64,000 bases of DNA, from positions 2,108,001-2,172,000 of the forward strand of contig NZ_CP013254.1 in NCBI RefSeq assembly GCF_001482365.1, given 5' to 3'. The notes beneath the pieces are model-generated. The model was not told the DNA's origin. It did not search any database and worked only from the letters and a program-made list of their open reading frames with translations. Source of the DNA: Kocuria flava (GTDB lineage: Bacteria; Actinomycetota; Actinomycetes; Actinomycetales; Micrococcaceae). Both the position numbers and the translations under genes were made by a program. Each line of letters begins with the position of its first letter. Position 1 is the stretch's first letter. Positions 20,267-28,521 of the stretch are shown in pieces.

Positions 20267-20926
20267 GTGACCGAGCAGCCGAACCCCACCCCGCCGGCCG
20301 AACCCGGCGCACCGGAGGGCACGGAGCCCGCGCCGGGCACCGCCGAGGGCGCCCGCCCGGCCCGCCGCGTGGTGGTCGCCGAGGACGAGGCGCTGATCCG
20401 CCTCGACATCGTCGAGATGCTGCGCGAGGCCGGCTACGACGTCGTCGCGGAGGCGGACAACGGCCGGCTCGCGGTCGAGCTCGCCCGCGAGCACCGCCCC
20501 GACCTCGTGCTCATGGACGTGAAGATGCCCGTGCTGGACGGCATCACCGCCGCGGAGCAGATCGCCGCCGACCGCATCGCCCCGGTCGTGCTGCTCACCG
20601 CCTTCAGCCAGCGCGAGCTCGTGGAGCGGGCCCGGGAGGCCGGGGCCATGGCCTACGTGGTCAAGCCGTTCACGGTCGACGACGTCGTGCCCGCCATCGA
20701 GATCGCGATCTCCCGGTTCGAGGAGATCGCCGCGCTCGAGCGGGAGGTCTCGGACATGAAGGAGCAGTTCGCGACCCGCAAGCTCGTGGAGCGGGCCAAG
20801 TCCCTGCTCACCACGAAGATGGGCCTGAGCGAGCCCGAGGCGTTCCGCTGGATCCAGAAGACCTCCATGGACCGCCGGCTGTCGATGCGCGAGGTCGCCG
20901 AGGCCATCATCAACCAGGTCTCCTAG
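20267..20926 (+). CDS. pdtaR: ANTAR-domain response regulator, PdtaR type
   Basis: A 219-residue two-domain regulator. About 28 Pro/Glu/Ala-rich residues come first, then a receiver domain (VVVAEDEALIRLD acidic pocket, phospho-acceptor Asp in LVLMDVKMP, Lys in VVKPF), a coiled-coil linker, and a C-terminal ANTAR RNA-binding domain (AKSLLTTKMGLSEPEAFRW, ending MREVAEAIINQV). Such proteins act as antiterminators by binding paired RNA hairpins; the Mycobacterium tuberculosis homologue Rv1626 pairs with the kinase PdtaS. No histidine kinase is encoded here. GTG 20267 has AAGGAG upstream. The position just before polA matches other actinobacteria. Confidence 0.9.
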   Translation: MTEQPNPTPPAEPGAPEGTEPAPGTAEGARPARRVVVAEDEALIRLDIVEMLREAGYDVVAEADNGRLAVELAREHRPDLVLMDVKMPVLDGITAAEQIAADRIAPVVLLTAFSQRELVERAREAGAMAYVVKPFTVDDVVPAIEIAISRFEEIAALEREVSDMKEQFATRKLVERAKSLLTTKMGLSEPEAFRWIQKTSMDRRLSMREVAEAIINQVS

Positions 20927-20965
20927 GCCCGCCCGCCCCGCCGCGGGGCGGCCCCGGCCGGGCCC

Positions 20966-20971
20966 TAGGAT
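20966..20971 (+). promoter_or_regulatory. -10 box (TAGGAT) of a leaderless polA transcript
   Basis: TAGGAT ends 7 nt before GTG 20979 and overlaps an in-frame ATG at 20970, which is therefore not the start. Confidence 0.6.
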
Positions 20972-20978
20972 GGGGACC

Positions 20979-23831
20979 GTGAGCACAGAGACGCAGCCGA
21001 CACCGACCGCCGAGACCCCCGAGACCGCCGTCCGCACCGTGACCGTCGGCGCGGAGACCGACCACCCGGTCGAGGTGGCGATCCCGCGGCCCGTCTCGCG
21101 CCCGGACCGCAGGCTGCTGCTCGTCGACGGGCACTCCCTGGCCTTCCGCGCGTTCTTCGCGCTCTCGCGCGCCGCGGAGTACGGCGGCGGCCCGGCGTTC
21201 GTGACCTCCGACGGGCGGCACACCGAGGCCGTCTACGGCTTCGTGAACACCCTCGTGAAGCTCGTGCGCGAGCAGCGGCCCACGCACCTGGTCGTCTCCT
21301 TCGACCTGGACGGGCCGACGCTGCGCTCCGAGCAGTACGAGCACTACAAGGGCGGGCGCGACGAGACCCCCGAGGAGTTCCACGGCCAGGTCCCGCAGAT
21401 CCAGCGCCTCCTCGAGGCCCTGGGCGTGCCGGTCGTCACGGCCGAGGGCCACGAGGCCGACGACGTCCTCGCGACCCTGGCCCGCCGCGGCGCCGAGGCC
21501 GACTACGAGGTGCTCGTCTTCTCCGGGGACCGGGACGCGTTCCAGATGATCGACGACCACGTCACGGTGGTCTACCCGGGCCGGACCCCCTCCGACCTCA
21601 AGCACATGGACGCCGCCGCGGTCGTCGAGAAGTACAAGGTCCCGCCGCAGCACTACCCGGACCTCGCCGCCCTCACCGGCGAGCAGGCCGACAACCTGCC
21701 CGGCGTGCCCGGGGTCGGCGCGGGGTTCGCGGCCAAGTGGATCCTCGCCTACGGCGGGGTGGAGACCCTGCTCGAGCACGCCGACCGGATCAAGGGCAAG
21801 AAGGGCGAGGCCCTGCGCGCCCACCGCGCCGACGTCGAGCGCAACCGTCGGCTGAACCGGCTCGTGGACGACCTCGAGCTCGACGTCGAGCTGGGCGCCG
21901 CGGCCCTGCCCGTCCCGGACCCCGCCGCCGTCGGGGAGGTCTTCGACGACCTCGAGTTCGGGGAGGGGCTGCGCAACCGCCTCTTCGAGGCCTTCGGCGC
22001 CCCGGCCGAGGAGCCCGAGGCGGTCCACGTCGAGGTGGGCGAGCCCGTGCGGCTCGAGGAGGCCGCGGCCCTGGCCGACTGGCTGGGCGACGGCGAGGAC
22101 CCGGTGGCCGTGCGCCCCGTGGCCCGCCCCGGCGACGCCGTCCTGCCCGGCGCGCACGAGACCTCCCGGCTCGTGCTGGCCCGGGGGAGCGAGGCCGCGT
22201 GGGCGGACCTCGGCGAGGCGGAGCCCGCGCTCGAGCAGGCGCTCGGGCGGTGGCTGGCCGACCCCGCCCGCCCCAAGGTCGTGATGGACTTCAAGGACTC
22301 CTACAAGTCCCTGCGCGCCCGGGGCCTCGTGCTCGACGGCGTGACCGACGACCCCTCCCTCTCCGGCTACCTCATCCAGCCGGAGCGGCGCTCCTACGCC
22401 CTGGCCGACATGCTCGAGCAGCACCTGCAGCTGAGCGTGCCCGGACCCGCCGCGGCCGCGGCCGGGCAGACGGAGCTCGAGCTCGACCCCGGCGCCGCCG
22501 AGGCGGCCGAGCTCGCCCGCGAGGCCGCCCTCGCCGCCGGCACCCTGCGCCTGAGCGAGCACCTCGCGCCGCTGCTGGCCGAGCGCGGGGCCGACCGGCT
22601 GCTGCGCGAGCTCGAGCTGCCGCTGGCGCGCGTGCTCGGGGACATGGAGCTGGCCGGCATCGCTGTGGAGCCCGACGGCGTGCAGGTGCTGCTGGACGAC
22701 TTCGCGGGCGTGATCGAGCAGGCCCGCGCCGAGGCCCACGCCCAGATCGCCGAGCCCGTCAACCTCGGCTCGACCAAGCAGCTGCAGCAGGTGATGTTCG
22801 AGGAGCTGGGCCTGCCGAGGACCAAGAAGATCAAGTCCGGCTACACCACCGACGCCGACGCGGTCGCGGAGCTGCTCACCCGCACCGACCCGGACTCGAA
22901 GGGCCACCGCTTCCTCGCGGCCCTGCTGGCCTACCGCGACGCCAACAAGCTGCGCCAGACCGTGGAGGGGCTGCAGAAGGCGGTCGCCGACGACGGGCGG
23001 GTGCACACCACCTACGTGCAGAACGTCGCCGCGACCGGGCGGCTGTCCTCCACGAACCCGAACCTGCAGAACATCCCCGTGCGCACCGAGGCCGGCCGGC
23101 GGATCCGGGCGCTGTTCGTGGTCGGCCCCGAGCACGAGGCGCTACTGACCGCCGACTACTCCCAGATCGAGATGCGCATCATGGCCCACCTCTCCGGCGA
23201 CGAGGCCCTCATCGCGGCCTTCCGCCAGGGCGAGGACCTGCACCGCTTCGTGGGCGCCAAGATCTTCGGCGTGGAGCCCGCCGAGGTCAGCGCCGAGATG
23301 CGCTCGAAGGTCAAGGCGATGAGCTACGGGCTGGTCTACGGGCTGAGCTCCTTCGGGCTGTCCAAGCAGCTGCGCATCCCCGTCGACGAGGCCCGCACGC
23401 TGATGAGCGACTACTTCACCCGCTTCGGGGCCGTGCGCGACTACCTGCGCGGGGTCGTGGAGCAGGCCCGGGAGGACGGCTACACCGCGACCATCGACGG
23501 CCGCCGCCGCTACCTGCCCGAGCTCTCCAGCGACAACCGCCAGGTGCGGGCCATGGCCGAGCGGGCCGCCCTCAACGCCCCGATCCAGGGCTCCGCCGCG
23601 GACATCATCAAGAAGGCCATGCTCGGCGTCGACCGGCGCCTGGGCGCCGAGGGGCTGCGCTCGCGGATGCTGCTGCAGGTCCACGACGAGCTCGTCGTGG
23701 AGGTCGCCGCCGGCGAGCACGAGGCCGTCGAGACGGTGCTGCGCGAGGAGATGGGCGGGGCCGCGCAGCTGTCCGTGCCGCTCGAGGTCAACGTGGGCTT
23801 CGGGCGCACCTGGCACGAGGCCGCCCACTGA
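20979..23831 (+). CDS. polA: DNA polymerase I
   Basis: PolA fills gaps in excision repair and removes Okazaki primers. The 950-residue chain begins with a variable tail of about 40 residues, then a 5'-3' exonuclease domain (LLLVDGHSLAFRAFF, VLVFSGDRDAFQM). The middle 3'-5' exonuclease-like domain lacks clear catalytic acidic motifs and is probably inactive, as in mycobacteria. The polymerase domain has motif A DYSQIEMRIMAHLSGD, motif B RSKVKAMSYGLVYGL and motif C QVHDELVVEV. The start follows from the -10 box directly upstream. It would work with UvrABC, also encoded in this window. Confidence 0.96.
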   Translation: MSTETQPTPTAETPETAVRTVTVGAETDHPVEVAIPRPVSRPDRRLLLVDGHSLAFRAFFALSRAAEYGGGPAFVTSDGRHTEAVYGFVNTLVKLVREQRPTHLVVSFDLDGPTLRSEQYEHYKGGRDETPEEFHGQVPQIQRLLEALGVPVVTAEGHEADDVLATLARRGAEADYEVLVFSGDRDAFQMIDDHVTVVYPGRTPSDLKHMDAAAVVEKYKVPPQHYPDLAALTGEQADNLPGVPGVGAGFAAKWILAYGGVETLLEHADRIKGKKGEALRAHRADVERNRRLNRLVDDLELDVELGAAALPVPDPAAVGEVFDDLEFGEGLRNRLFEAFGAPAEEPEAVHVEVGEPVRLEEAAALADWLGDGEDPVAVRPVARPGDAVLPGAHETSRLVLARGSEAAWADLGEAEPALEQALGRWLADPARPKVVMDFKDSYKSLRARGLVLDGVTDDPSLSGYLIQPERRSYALADMLEQHLQLSVPGPAAAAAGQTELELDPGAAEAAELAREAALAAGTLRLSEHLAPLLAERGADRLLRELELPLARVLGDMELAGIAVEPDGVQVLLDDFAGVIEQARAEAHAQIAEPVNLGSTKQLQQVMFEELGLPRTKKIKSGYTTDADAVAELLTRTDPDSKGHRFLAALLAYRDANKLRQTVEGLQKAVADDGRVHTTYVQNVAATGRLSSTNPNLQNIPVRTEAGRRIRALFVVGPEHEALLTADYSQIEMRIMAHLSGDEALIAAFRQGEDLHRFVGAKIFGVEPAEVSAEMRSKVKAMSYGLVYGLSSFGLSKQLRIPVDEARTLMSDYFTRFGAVRDYLRGVVEQAREDGYTATIDGRRRYLPELSSDNRQVRAMAERAALNAPIQGSAADIIKKAMLGVDRRLGAEGLRSRMLLQVHDELVVEVAAGEHEAVETVLREEMGGAAQLSVPLEVNVGFGRTWHEAAH

Positions 23832-23875
23832 CCCGGGGCCGGCCCCCGCGGCCGGCCGAGACGAAGGAGGCCGCC

Positions 23876-25276
23876 GTGGCGGACCGAGCGCAGCAGCCCA
23901 CCGAGCCCCCCGCCGTCCAGGAGTACGCGGCGGGCGGGCACGAGTACACGGTCACGCGCTTCCGCGTGGACCCCGGTGGGCCCTCCGCCAACCCGGAGGC
24001 GGTCGAGTGGGTGCGCGCCGTGCGCCAGGGCTTCCACCAGACCGAGCCGACCCCGGAGACCCTCGAGCGGACCCTCGCGTGGCTGCACGAGGACCGGGTG
24101 CTGCTGTGCGCCGCCCACCCGCGGGAGGTCCCCGAGGCGGCGCTGCCCCCGCGCCGACCCGCGGCGACGTTCGCGTCCTGGGAGGGCACGCTCAACGTGG
24201 GCGGCCCGGCCCTGCTGCCGGCCCGGCTGATCTCCGAGGTGACCGTGCGCCCCACCCACAGCCGCCGCGGGCTGCTGCGCACGCTCATGGGCACGGAGCT
24301 GGCCGCGGCGCGCACGGCCGGGCACGCGGTGGCGCTGCTGACCGTCACCGAGGCCACGATCTACGGCCGCTTCGGCTTCGGGGCGGCGACCTTCGACCGC
24401 ACGGTCGAGGTCAGCGCCACGACGCGGCTGCGGCTGAAGGCCCCGACCTCCGGCACCGTGGAGCTGGCCGACCCCGAGGCGCTGCGGGAGCTGGCCCCGC
24501 GGCTGTTCCGCCGCTTCCACGAGAGCTCGCACGGCTCGGTCAGCCGCGTGTCCTACCACTGGCGCGAGTACACGGGGGAGTACGGGCTCACGGCCCAGGA
24601 GCCGGACCCGGCGGTGCGCTGCGCGGTCCACCACGACGAGCACGGCCGCCCGGACGGGTGGGTGACCTACCGGTTCGAGCCGACGACCGGCTACCCGCTG
24701 ACGCTGACGGTGGTCGACCTCGTGGGCGCCAGCCCGGACGTCTCGATCGCCCTGTGGGAGTTCGTCACCTCCCTGGACCTCGTGGACCGGGTCCGCTTCG
24801 GCCGCGCCCCGGTGGAGGACCCGCTCGCGTGGGCGCTGGCCGACCGCGGCGACTACCGGGTGACGGGGGAGTCGGACCGGATCTGGCTGCGGGTGCTCGA
24901 CCCCGTCGCGGCCCTCGCGGCGCGCTCCTACACGGCCCGCCGCCGCGTCGTGCTCTCGGTCGTGGACCCGATGGGCCACGCCGACGGGCTCTTCGCCCTC
25001 GACACCACGGGCGGGGCGCCCGTGGTGGAGCGCGTCGGGGACCGGCCCCGCACCGCCGACGACGACGCCGGGGCCTCGCTGCCGGCGGTGGAGCTGCCGC
25101 CGGGGGCGGACGCCGCGATGCGCGTGGACGCGCTCGGGTCGCTGTACCTCGGGGCGGTCAAGGCGAGCACGCTGGCGCGGGCGGGGCTGGTCGTGGCCCG
25201 GGACGAGGACGCGCTGCGGGCGCTGCAGGACCTCATGGAGACCCCCACGGCCCCCTACGGCGTCACCCAGTTCTGA
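23876..25276 (+). CDS. Eis-like GNAT N-acetyltransferase
   Basis: A 466-residue protein with the Eis layout: two GNAT folds and a C-terminal sterol-carrier-like domain. The acetyl-CoA loop appears as RPTHSRRGLLRTLM and is followed by the conserved YGRFGFGAAT. The chain ends in phenylalanine (GVTQF); in Eis proteins the C-terminal carboxylate is the catalytic group, so this end fits. Eis enzymes acetylate lysines or amines, including aminoglycosides; the real substrate here is not known. GTG 23876 follows GAAGGAGG, 44 nt after polA. A role in resistance is possible but not shown. Confidence 0.85.
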   Translation: MADRAQQPTEPPAVQEYAAGGHEYTVTRFRVDPGGPSANPEAVEWVRAVRQGFHQTEPTPETLERTLAWLHEDRVLLCAAHPREVPEAALPPRRPAATFASWEGTLNVGGPALLPARLISEVTVRPTHSRRGLLRTLMGTELAAARTAGHAVALLTVTEATIYGRFGFGAATFDRTVEVSATTRLRLKAPTSGTVELADPEALRELAPRLFRRFHESSHGSVSRVSYHWREYTGEYGLTAQEPDPAVRCAVHHDEHGRPDGWVTYRFEPTTGYPLTLTVVDLVGASPDVSIALWEFVTSLDLVDRVRFGRAPVEDPLAWALADRGDYRVTGESDRIWLRVLDPVAALAARSYTARRRVVLSVVDPMGHADGLFALDTTGGAPVVERVGDRPRTADDDAGASLPAVELPPGADAAMRVDALGSLYLGAVKASTLARAGLVVARDEDALRALQDLMETPTAPYGVTQF

Positions 25277-25306
25277 GCGGGGGCCCGCCACCGTGCCCGG
25301 GGCGTG

Positions 25307-25335
25307 TTGACCGCGTTTTGGCCCGACCGTAGACT
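25307..25335 (+). promoter_or_regulatory. rpsA promoter
   Basis: TTGACC (25307-25312) and TAGACT (25330-25335) with a 17-nt spacer form the best sigma-70-type promoter in the window. It implies a leader of about 110 nt before ATG 25453. Confidence 0.8.
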
Positions 25336-25452
25336 GACCCGGTGCGTGCTCTGCACGTGCCCTGTCCACAAGTCCTCCGGACCGGACCGCCGCCCGCCCG
25401 GGCGGCACCGTTCCGGCTGATCAGAACCTATCCCCATCGGAGCCCCTACTAC

Positions 25453-26937
25453 ATGACCACCACCACCCCGCAGGTCGCCGTCAACGACATCGGAACCGAG
25501 GAGGACTTCCTCGCGGCCGTCGACGCGACCATCAAGTACTTCAACGACGGCGACCTCGTCGAGGGCACCGTCGTCAAGGTCGACCGCGACGAGGTCCTTC
25601 TCGACATCGGCTACAAGACCGAGGGCGTCATCCCGTCCCGCGAGCTGTCCATCAAGCACGATGTCGACCCCGACGAGGTCGTGACCGTGGGTGACGAGGT
25701 CGAGGCTCTGGTCCTCACCAAGGAGGACAAGGAAGGCCGCCTGATCCTGTCCAAGAAGCGGGCTCAGTACGAGCGCGCCTGGGGCGACATCGAGAAGATC
25801 AAGGAGGACGACGGCGTCGTCACCGGCACCGTCATCGAGGTCGTCAAGGGCGGCCTCATCCTCGACATCGGCCTGCGCGGCTTCCTGCCCGCCTCCCTCG
25901 TGGAGATGCGCCGCGTGCGCGACCTCGCGCCCTACATCGGCCAGCAGATCGAGGCGAAGATCATCGAGCTGGACAAGAACCGCAACAACGTGGTCCTGTC
26001 CCGCCGCGCCTGGCTCGAGCAGACCCAGTCCGAGGTCCGCTCCAACTTCCTGCACAAGCTCGAGAAGGGCCAGGTCCGCACGGGCACGGTCTCCTCGATC
26101 GTCAACTTCGGCGCGTTCGTCGACCTGGGCGGCGTGGACGGCCTCGTGCACGTCTCCGAGCTGTCCTGGAAGCACATCGACCACCCCTCCGAGGTCGTCG
26201 AGGTCGGCCAGGAGGTCACGGTCGAGGTCCTGGACGTCGACATGGACCGCGAGCGCGTCTCCCTGTCGCTCAAGGCGACCCAGGAGGACCCCTGGCAGCT
26301 GTTCGCCCGCACCCACGCCCTCGGGCAGGTCGTGCCGGGCAAGGTCACCAAGCTCGTCCCCTTCGGTGCGTTCGTGCGCGTCGAGGACGGCATCGAGGGC
26401 CTGGTGCACATCTCCGAGCTGGCCCAGCGCCACGTGGACATGGCCGAGCAGGTCGTCTCCGTGGGCGAGGAGCTGTTCGTGAAGGTCATCGACATCGACC
26501 TGGACCGCCGCCGCATCTCGCTGTCGCTCAAGCAGGCCAACGAGGGCGTGGACCCGGACTCCACCGAGTTCGACCCGGCCCAGTACGGCATGGCCGCCGA
26601 GTACGACGAGCAGGGCAACTACAAGTACCCCGAGGGCTTCGATCCCGAGACCAACGAGTGGATCGAGGGCTACGAGGAGCAGCGCGCCGCCTGGGAGCAG
26701 CAGTACGCCGACGCCCAGGCCCGCTGGGAGGCCCACAAGGAGCAGGTCCGCAAGTCGATCGCCGAGGACGCCGAGGCGGCCGCCGGCGGCACGACCTCGT
26801 CCTCCTCCTCGTCCTCGTCGTCGTCCTCCGCGCCGGCCCCGACCAGCTACTCCTCCGAGGCTCCGGCGTCCGACTCCGGCACGCTGGCCTCCGACGAGGC
26901 CCTGGCCGCGCTGCGCGAGAAGCTCACCGGTCAGTGA
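25453..26937 (+). CDS. rpsA: 30S ribosomal protein S1
   Basis: S1 helps load structured mRNAs on the 30S subunit. The 494 residues contain four S1 (OB-fold) repeats starting near GDLVEGTVVKVDRDEV, GVVTGTVIEVVKGGLIL, GQVRTGTVSSIVNFGAFV and GQVVPGKVTKLVPFGAFV. The actinobacterial acidic/aromatic tail with DPAQYGMAAEYDE follows, then a serine tract of 11 residues. ATG 25453 is set by homology (MTTTTPQVAVNDIG); the open frame before it is promoter and leader. In a genome with many leaderless mRNAs, S1 mainly serves the leadered ones. A strong terminator follows. Confidence 0.97.
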   Translation: MTTTTPQVAVNDIGTEEDFLAAVDATIKYFNDGDLVEGTVVKVDRDEVLLDIGYKTEGVIPSRELSIKHDVDPDEVVTVGDEVEALVLTKEDKEGRLILSKKRAQYERAWGDIEKIKEDDGVVTGTVIEVVKGGLILDIGLRGFLPASLVEMRRVRDLAPYIGQQIEAKIIELDKNRNNVVLSRRAWLEQTQSEVRSNFLHKLEKGQVRTGTVSSIVNFGAFVDLGGVDGLVHVSELSWKHIDHPSEVVEVGQEVTVEVLDVDMDRERVSLSLKATQEDPWQLFARTHALGQVVPGKVTKLVPFGAFVRVEDGIEGLVHISELAQRHVDMAEQVVSVGEELFVKVIDIDLDRRRISLSLKQANEGVDPDSTEFDPAQYGMAAEYDEQGNYKYPEGFDPETNEWIEGYEEQRAAWEQQYADAQARWEAHKEQVRKSIAEDAEAAAGGTTSSSSSSSSSSSAPAPTSYSSEAPASDSGTLASDEALAALREKLTGQ

Positions 26938-26985
26938 CCCGGTAGCGACGTCCCGGCAGCGGTGCCCGCACCGCGCCTGACCGCC

Positions 26986-27022
26986 ACGAACGGCCCCCGC
27001 CCCCAGGGCGGGGGCCGTTCGT
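26986..27022 (+). terminator. 17-bp bidirectional terminator between rpsA and yigZ
   Basis: Arms 26986-27002 and 27006-27022 pair perfectly around a CCA loop. It lies between two convergent genes (rpsA plus, yigZ minus, whose stop is 15 nt away) and probably ends both transcripts. Confidence 0.8.
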
Positions 27023-27036
27023 GCGTCCCGGGGTCC

Positions 27037-27744
27037 TCAGCGGGGCAGGTCGACCCAGTCGGTGCCGGCCGGGCGGAGCACGCCCGTGCCGGCGGTGAGG
27101 GACGCGACCCGGGCGGCCAGGCCCGCGGCGGCGTCCCCGTCGTCGGGCACGGCCAGCAGCAGCTCGGCCCCGGCGGGCCCGTAGGCGGTCCCCAGCACGG
27201 GGGTCCCCGCGGCGCGCAGCTCGTTCTCCAGCCGCCCGGCCTCGGCGTGCCCGGCCGGCAGGGACCACCGGCGCAGCCGCTCCCGGTCCACGAGCGCCGC
27301 GGCGTCGAGGGCCCGCGAGACCGCCTCGGAGTAGGCGCGCACGAGCCCGCCGGCGCCCAGCAGCGTCCCGCCGAACCAGCGCACGACCACGGCGGTGACG
27401 TCGGAGAGGTCGGTGCGGTCCCGGCCCTGCGCGTCGGCGCCGGTGCGGCGCTGCACGAGGGCCTCGAGCATGGGGATCCCCGCGGTCCCGGCGGGCTCTC
27501 CGTCGTCGGAGGAGCGCTGGACGTCCCGGTCGGGGCCCAGCACGAAGGCCGAGCAGTGGTGGCGGGCGTCGTGGTGCTCCCGGCGCAGCCGCTCGGTCAG
27601 CGCCCGCGCCTCGGCCTCGGTCCCGGCGCGGCCCAGCACCGCCAGGAAGCGCGAGCGCTTGATCTCCAGCTCGGACACCGCCTCCGTGCCCGCGGCCAGG
27701 GTCGTGTAGCGGGTGGCGCGGCTGAGGGCGGGGTCGGGGTCCAT
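27037..27744 (-). CDS. YigZ/IMPACT family protein
   Basis: A 235-residue member of the UPF0029/IMPACT family, whose function in bacteria is not settled. The N-terminal domain has EIKRSRFLAVLG, HHCSAFVLG, the hallmark DDGEPAGTAGIPML, and VVRWFGGTLLGAGGLVRAY; a C-terminal ferredoxin-like domain follows. Structural work on family members suggests nucleic-acid or translation-factor binding. The ATG at 27744 lies 7 nt after a -10 box, so the mRNA should be leaderless, and it diverges from coaE over only 34 nt. Confidence 0.9.
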   Translation of the reverse strand: MDPDPALSRATRYTTLAAGTEAVSELEIKRSRFLAVLGRAGTEAEARALTERLRREHHDARHHCSAFVLGPDRDVQRSSDDGEPAGTAGIPMLEALVQRRTGADAQGRDRTDLSDVTAVVVRWFGGTLLGAGGLVRAYSEAVSRALDAAALVDRERLRRWSLPAGHAEAGRLENELRAAGTPVLGTAYGPAGAELLLAVPDDGDAAAGLAARVASLTAGTGVLRPAGTDWVDLPR

Positions 27745-27751
27745 GCCCGAC

Positions 27752-27757
27752 AGCCTA
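27752..27757 (-). promoter_or_regulatory. -10 box (TAGGCT) of a leaderless yigZ transcript
   Basis: On the minus strand TAGGCT ends 7 nt before the yigZ ATG, 9 nt away from the opposite-facing coaE box. Confidence 0.6.
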
Positions 27758-27766
27758 GGGCCCGGC

Positions 27767-27772
27767 TAGCAT
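27767..27772 (+). promoter_or_regulatory. -10 box (TAGCAT) of a leaderless coaE transcript
   Basis: TAGCAT ends 6 nt before GTG 27779. The -35 for this promoter would fall at the yigZ start codon. Confidence 0.6.
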
Positions 27773-27778
27773 GGGGGC

Positions 27779-28387
27779 GTGCTCACCATCGGACTCACGG
27801 GCGGGATCGCCTCCGGCAAGTCCACGGTCGCCCGCCGCCTCGCCGAGCGCGGGGCCACCGTCGTCGACGCCGACGCCATCGCCCGCGCCCTCCAGGAGCC
27901 CGGCGAGCCCGGGCTCGAGGGGATCGTCGCCGAGTTCGGCCCCGGGGTGCTGACCCCCGAGGGGCGCCTGGACCGGCCCGCCCTCGGGGCGCTCGTCTTC
28001 GCCGACCCGGCGGCGCGCGCCCGCCTCAACGCCGTGATCCACCCGCTGGTCCGGGCCGAGGCCGAGCGCCTGGCCGCGGCGGCGGGGGAGGACGCGGTGC
28101 TCGTGGAGGACATTCCCCTGCTCGTGGAGACCGGACGGCACGACCGCTTCGACCTCGTCCTCGTCGTCCAGGCCCCCGAGGAGGAGCGGGTGCGGCGGAT
28201 GGTCGAGGACCGGGGGATGACGGCCGGGGACGCCCGGGCCCGGATCGCCGCGCAGGCCACCGACGCCGAGCGGGCGGCGGTGGCCACGGCCGTGCTCGTC
28301 AACGACGGCACCCCGCAGCGGCTGCGCGAGCGGGTCGACGCCTGGTGGGACGCCGAGGTCGCCCCGCGGCGGCGGACCCCCGCCTGA
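27779..28387 (+). CDS. coaE: dephospho-CoA kinase
   Basis: CoaE phosphorylates dephospho-CoA at the ribose 3' position, the last step of coenzyme A synthesis. The 202 residues carry the P-loop GLTGGIASGKSTVAR, the substrate region VVDADAIARALQEPGEPG, and VEDIPLLVETG. The start is GTG 27779, fixed by the -10 box. Mycobacterial CoaE has an extra GrpB-like domain; this one does not. rpsA-coaE proximity is usual in actinobacteria, though here yigZ is placed between them. Confidence 0.95.
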   Translation: MLTIGLTGGIASGKSTVARRLAERGATVVDADAIARALQEPGEPGLEGIVAEFGPGVLTPEGRLDRPALGALVFADPAARARLNAVIHPLVRAEAERLAAAAGEDAVLVEDIPLLVETGRHDRFDLVLVVQAPEEERVRRMVEDRGMTAGDARARIAAQATDAERAAVATAVLVNDGTPQRLRERVDAWWDAEVAPRRRTPA

Positions 28388-28434
28388 CCCGCCCGGGACG
28401 GCCACGGGGGAGCGGGGCGGTTCCCAGCTCGCGA

Positions 28435-28440
28435 TAAGGT
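28435..28440 (+). promoter_or_regulatory. -10 box (TAAGGT) of the BCCT gene
   Basis: GCGATAAGGTGC lies in the coaE-BCCT gap; the leader to ATG 28522 would be about 75 nt. A GTG at 28444 is in frame but only 3 nt from the box. Confidence 0.5.
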
Positions 28441-28521
28441 GCTGTGCAACCGAAGCAACACCCCGAGACACGGCCGCCGGCCGTTCGAAGGAGCAGCCGG
28501 CGACCGGGGAAGTTCCCTGCG

